Under the pieces are notes generated by a model. It saw only the letters and a program-made list of their open reading frames with translations, ran no database searches and was not told the DNA's origin. A program made the translations under genes and the position numbers. Shown one piece after another: positions 12,109-13,781 of a stretch of DNA of 13,781 bases. Source of the DNA: CAZJGF01 sp964545665 (GTDB lineage: Bacteria; Chloroflexota; Dehalococcoidia; GIF9; AB-539-J10); NCBI GenBank assembly GCA_964545665.1, contig CAZJGF010000039.1, positions 1 to 13,781 on the forward strand, in the 5' to 3' direction. Each line of letters begins with the position of its first letter. The first letter of the stretch is position 1.

Positions 12109-12309
12109 CTATTTCCGAAGCTCTTCGAGCCTCTTTCTTATCCCATCCAGTTCGCTTGTCAACCACCTCTCTTGGTCTTCAAGCATCCTTACCTCCTCTT
12201 CCTTAGGCATAACTCCCCATGGTGAGTAGCCGTACCCTCCACAGGGATACCCATAAGGCATTCCGTAGCCAAACCACCCCCAAGGATTGTATCTAAACCA
12301 AGACCACAT
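12109..12309 (-). CDS. Short DUF5320-like protein, aromatic N-terminus plus coiled coil
   Basis: This 66-residue protein starts with a Trp/Tyr/Gly/Pro-rich segment (MWSWFRYNPWGWFGYGMPYG, one Cys near residue 23) and ends in a helix EEEVRMLEDQERWLTSELDG followed by RKRLEELRK. The helix shows the same E-(L/V)-x-x-L-x-DQ...R-(L/I)-x-EL pattern as its two downstream neighbours. Its function is unknown; binding to the other coiled-coil proteins of the operon is a reasonable inference. AAGGAGGTGAT stands before the ATG. The 90 bases upstream (12310-12399) hold no convincing gene. Confidence 0.8.
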   Translation of the reverse strand: MWSWFRYNPWGWFGYGMPYGYPCGGYGYSPWGVMPKEEEVRMLEDQERWLTSELDGIRKRLEELRK

Positions 12310-12399
12310 TTTATCACCTCCTTAGCGTTTTTTCATATTCGTACCACCAAGGATACCGTGACGCCAACGCTATCCCCACACCCCTCCACATTGGATATC

Positions 12400-12663
12400 T
12401 TAGTACGGCGGATATCCATATGGGTGTCTATGAAATGGAGCATAGCCCCTGCCATAGTAAGGATAACCATGTCCCATATAAGGAGTACCTGCTCCATACC
12501 AGTTGGCATAGGGATGCCTGTATGGCATTCGCCAACCAAAGCCAAATCCCCTTCTGGGAATCGGATTAGCGAATCCGGGCCCACCAAAGCCAGCGCAAAA
12601 ACCTGCTCCTCTCCCCGTCATAGGCCCTAATCCCATTGGTCCAGTCCCATCTCCAAACGGCAT
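12400..12663 (-). CDS. DUF5320-like Gly/Tyr/Pro-rich protein
   Basis: This 87-residue protein opens MPFGDGTGPMGLGPMTGRGA, the classic DUF5320-type N-terminus. It continues with a Gly/Phe/Tyr/Pro/His-rich sequence (RMPYRHPYANWYGAGTPYMG) and ends HRHPYGYPPY. One Cys (GFCAGFGG) and several His residues are present. It lacks the coiled coil of its neighbours. Its function is unknown. AAGGAGGTGAATT precedes the ATG. The closing PYGYPPY resembles the segment lying beyond the in-frame TAG of the neighbouring gene (12734-12784). Confidence 0.78.
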   Translation of the reverse strand: MPFGDGTGPMGLGPMTGRGAGFCAGFGGPGFANPIPRRGFGFGWRMPYRHPYANWYGAGTPYMGHGYPYYGRGYAPFHRHPYGYPPY

Positions 12664-12784
12664 AATTCACCTCCTTTCTTCCTTGCTAAGCTTACGATAG
12701 CAATTATCAAACATATTCAAACATTGATCATTCTCAATATGGGTAGTAGCCATAGGGCGGTGCCGCAACGTAACCATAGTATGG

Positions 12785-12961
12785 CTAACCAAATCCGTAT
12801 CCTCCGTGAGGATAAGCATAAGGCATACCATACCCGGGCCAACCCCAAGCATATGGACTACCCCACCTAAACCAACCTCTACCCCAACCTCTACCAAAGC
12901 CCCGACCAAGGCCTCGGCCCCAACCACCTCCCCAGCCAAACCAAGCTCTTCCAAACGGCAT
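12785..12961 (-). CDS. DUF5320-like protein cut short by an in-frame TAG
   Basis: The 58-residue ORF starts MPFGRAWFGWGGGWGRGLGR, runs through GWGRGWFRWGSPYAWGWPGY and ends GGYGFG at TAG (12785-12787). The same frame then continues for 16 codons, PYYGYVAAPPYGYYPY, to TGA at 12734. The continuation has the same Tyr/Pro/Gly composition and the same kind of ending (PYGYxPY) as the neighbour at 12400-12663, so the original gene was probably 12734-12961. It is therefore either a nonsense mutant, a readthrough gene or a sequencing error. AAAGGAGGTG precedes the ATG. It lies 6 bases after the DUF134 gene. Confidence 0.7.
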   Translation of the reverse strand: MPFGRAWFGWGGGWGRGLGRGFGRGWGRGWFRWGSPYAWGWPGYGMPYAYPHGGYGFG

Positions 12962-12967
12962 CTTTCT

Positions 12968-13456
12968 TCACCTCCTTTCCTTCCACCACCGTCTACCACC
13001 ACGAAATCTTCCGCCACGCCCTCTGCCCCAGCCAAAAGGCGGTTGGGGCATAGGCTGGACGTTCAAGCTGGAGCACGCCGGGCAAGATAAGGGAAGCCCG
13101 CGTGCTAGAGTTTCAAACGGCACATTCCATTCGTGTCCATCGTTGTTACACCTGAAGCGACTTTGCGGTAATCCGAAGTTACCTCCCTCAATCTGAATTG
13201 CTTTGCCATTGATTAAAGCATCGGCTAATTTCTTTCGACCAGACTCCAATACACGGTGGAAAGTCGGTCTGGAAACATGCATCCTTCCAGCACACTCTTC
13301 CTGCTCCAGCCCCTCCAAATCCTTAAGCCGGATGGATTCAGCCTCCTCAACTGAAAGACAAACCCATTGCAAGGCACTTGCCGGGATCCCCGCCGGTTTG
13401 AAAAAACCTGCGGTCGGCAATTGGCCAACACAGCGTAATTTCACCGGCCTAGACAC
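12968..13456 (-). CDS. DUF134-family HTH regulator with zinc-ribbon-like end and Arg/Gly tail
   Basis: This 162-residue protein opens MSRPVKLRCVGQLPTAGFFK, typical of DUF134 proteins, followed by a sigma-70-region-4-like helix-turn-helix: LSVEEAESIRLKDLEGLEQE, then CAGRMHVSRPTFHRVLESGR. Residues about 100-132 form a zinc-ribbon-like end, FRCNNDGHEWNVPF and LSCPACSSLN. The expected second Cys of the first pair is Asp106, leaving C103, C125 and C128. The last residues are Arg/Gly-rich (GWGRGRGGRFRGGRR). DUF134 genes commonly head operons of MinD-type ATPases and NifX-like proteins. It is the first gene of this operon and lies 27 bases from a palindrome at its promoter, so autoregulation is likely. 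GAGGTGAT precedes the GTG start. Confidence 0.88.
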   Translation of the reverse strand: MSRPVKLRCVGQLPTAGFFKPAGIPASALQWVCLSVEEAESIRLKDLEGLEQEECAGRMHVSRPTFHRVLESGRKKLADALINGKAIQIEGGNFGLPQSRFRCNNDGHEWNVPFETLARGLPLSCPACSSLNVQPMPQPPFGWGRGRGGRFRGGRRWWKERR

Positions 13457-13482
13457 GAAAAATCACCTCATTCTCGCTAGTA

Positions 13483-13504
13483 ATTATGAACATATGTCAA
13501 TAAT
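13483..13504. promoter_or_regulatory. Imperfect 22-bp palindrome, candidate operator
   Basis: The arms ATTAT and ATAAT flank a perfect 8-bp core ACATATGT, with two mismatched positions on each side. Eighteen of 22 positions are self-complementary. It lies just downstream of the -10 box of the operon promoter, over the predicted transcription start. That is a classic site for repression, plausibly by the DUF134 protein. Confidence 0.5.
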
Positions 13505-13505
13505 A

Positions 13506-13534
13506 ATTGTAACAACCGCGCTTAATGTTGTCAA
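13506..13534 (-). promoter_or_regulatory. Sigma-70-type promoter of the long - strand operon
   Basis: On the - strand, TTGACA (13529-13534, perfect -35) and TACAAT (13506-13511, one mismatch to TATAAT) are separated by exactly 17 bases. The predicted start lies near 13499, giving a leader of about 43 bases to the GTG of the DUF134 gene. It is the best promoter seen in the window, and the genes downstream are so closely spaced that it may serve all of them. Confidence 0.65.
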
Positions 13535-13553
13535 ATTCTCTTCATAGCAGTAT

Positions 13554-13583
13554 TTGAAAGGCATTGGTCTTTGTTGGTATAAA
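13554..13583 (+). promoter_or_regulatory. Possible divergent promoter for the ORF at 13591
   Basis: TTGAAA (13554-13559) and TATAAA (13578-13583) are separated by 18 bases on the + strand. Transcription would start at about 13590, almost at the ATG of the partial ORF, which implies a leaderless or nearly leaderless transcript if both calls are right. The call is tentative. Confidence 0.35.
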
Positions 13584-13590
13584 TTGGAAT

Positions 13591-13781
13591 ATGCGTTGCA
13601 TCGAGCTTTTCCCTGGCCTTTCCCACTGCATAGAAACTGTAGCCAAACAGGAATTCTGGAGCTCAGTAAACAAATACATGGAAAATGAACAGGAGGACAA
13701 AGAGCTAAAGGACAAGATTGAGCTTCTGAAGGTGAAGTCTCTACGTCTGTGTAAAAAGGATGACGCAAGCACCTCCTTTAG
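13591..13781 (+). CDS. Unknown charged helical protein (3' partial)
   Basis: An open frame runs from ATG at 13591 through the window end for 63 complete codons. It begins MRCIELFPGLSHCIETVAKQ and becomes highly charged and probably helical (NKYMENEQEDKELKDKIELL). I do not recognise it. There is no good Shine-Dalgarno sequence for the first ATG, and a second in-frame ATG exists at 13678. The charged helical segment loosely recalls the helical part of the unknown protein at 8213-8521, but the match is too weak to use. Reading direction is divergent from the long operon. The antisense frames over the same bases look like shadows. Confidence 0.4.
   Translation, partial: MRCIELFPGLSHCIETVAKQEFWSSVNKYMENEQEDKELKDKIELLKVKSLRLCKKDDASTSF

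Noticed and set aside
11699..12229. 176-codon + strand open frame opposite the DUF5320-like genes
   Set aside because: It is Ser/Arg/His/Pro-rich, as expected from the complement of Gly/Tyr/Pro-coding DNA, and the - strand genes have strong ribosome binding sites.
12667..13035. 122-codon - strand frame overlapping the TAG-interrupted DUF5320-like gene and the end of the DUF134 gene
   Set aside because: Its Gly/Val/Glu-rich sequence is a frame-shifted reading of the repeat-rich gene; the AAGGAGGTG and DUF5320-type start belong to the other frame.

Overview
The window looks like part of the chromosome of an anaerobic bacterium. It is dense in Fe-S proteins (PF04060-type cluster domains, a ferredoxin, two MinD-type ATPases with inserted ferredoxin domains), nickel-maturation proteins (a CooC-like ATPase and CooT) and FeMo-cofactor-type carriers (NifX/ORP family). 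A TTGACA-N17-TACAAT promoter and strong AAGGAGGTGA ribosome binding sites indicate a bacterium. The gene mix is typical of Chloroflexota (Dehalococcoidia), Clostridia or Desulfobacterota; the sequence alone does not decide between them.

Left part, + strand (1-4386): the end of a thioredoxin-like gene; a 45-codon N-terminal stub of a SAM methyltransferase; a small ferredoxin; a PF04060 Fe-S protein with a Gly/Met/Arg-rich tail; a CooC-like ATPase; an ArsR-like regulator; an FkbM methyltransferase; an FmdB-type zinc ribbon with a Gly/Arg tail; a 44-codon stub of a NifX-family protein; a second PF04060 protein; a possible 30-codon ORF; and a CooT-like nickel protein. Ni-CODH maturation factors occur here without a CODH in the window, and several stubs suggest the region is being remodelled or is decaying.

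Right part, - strand (13456 down to 4418): one tightly packed run of about 18 genes that is probably a single long operon. It starts at a near-consensus promoter (13506-13534) with a palindrome over the predicted transcription start (13483-13504). The order is: DUF134 regulator; four DUF5320-like low-complexity proteins, one cut by an in-frame TAG; a NifX-like protein with a Met/Gly/Arg linker and coiled coil; an FmdB zinc ribbon; a Gly-rich zinc-ribbon protein; two MinD/ferredoxin ATPases separated by a 23-residue coupled micro-ORF; another FmdB protein; an unknown CxxC protein; a second NifX-like protein; an ABC-2 exporter pair; an Mrp ATPase; a NifU/IscU scaffold; and a 52-residue helical protein. 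The MinD pair, Mrp, NifX-like proteins and DUF134 regulator recall the ORP (orange protein) Mo-Cu cluster loci of sulfate reducers, here extended with a NifU scaffold, an exporter and many low-complexity proteins.

Working model (inference): the scaffold and the P-loop ATPases build or move a metal-sulfur cluster, the NifX/ORP-like proteins carry it, and small zinc-ribbon and coiled-coil Gly/Met/Arg-rich proteins act as adaptors that share docking tails. A partial + strand ORF of unknown function begins at 13591, divergent from the operon.
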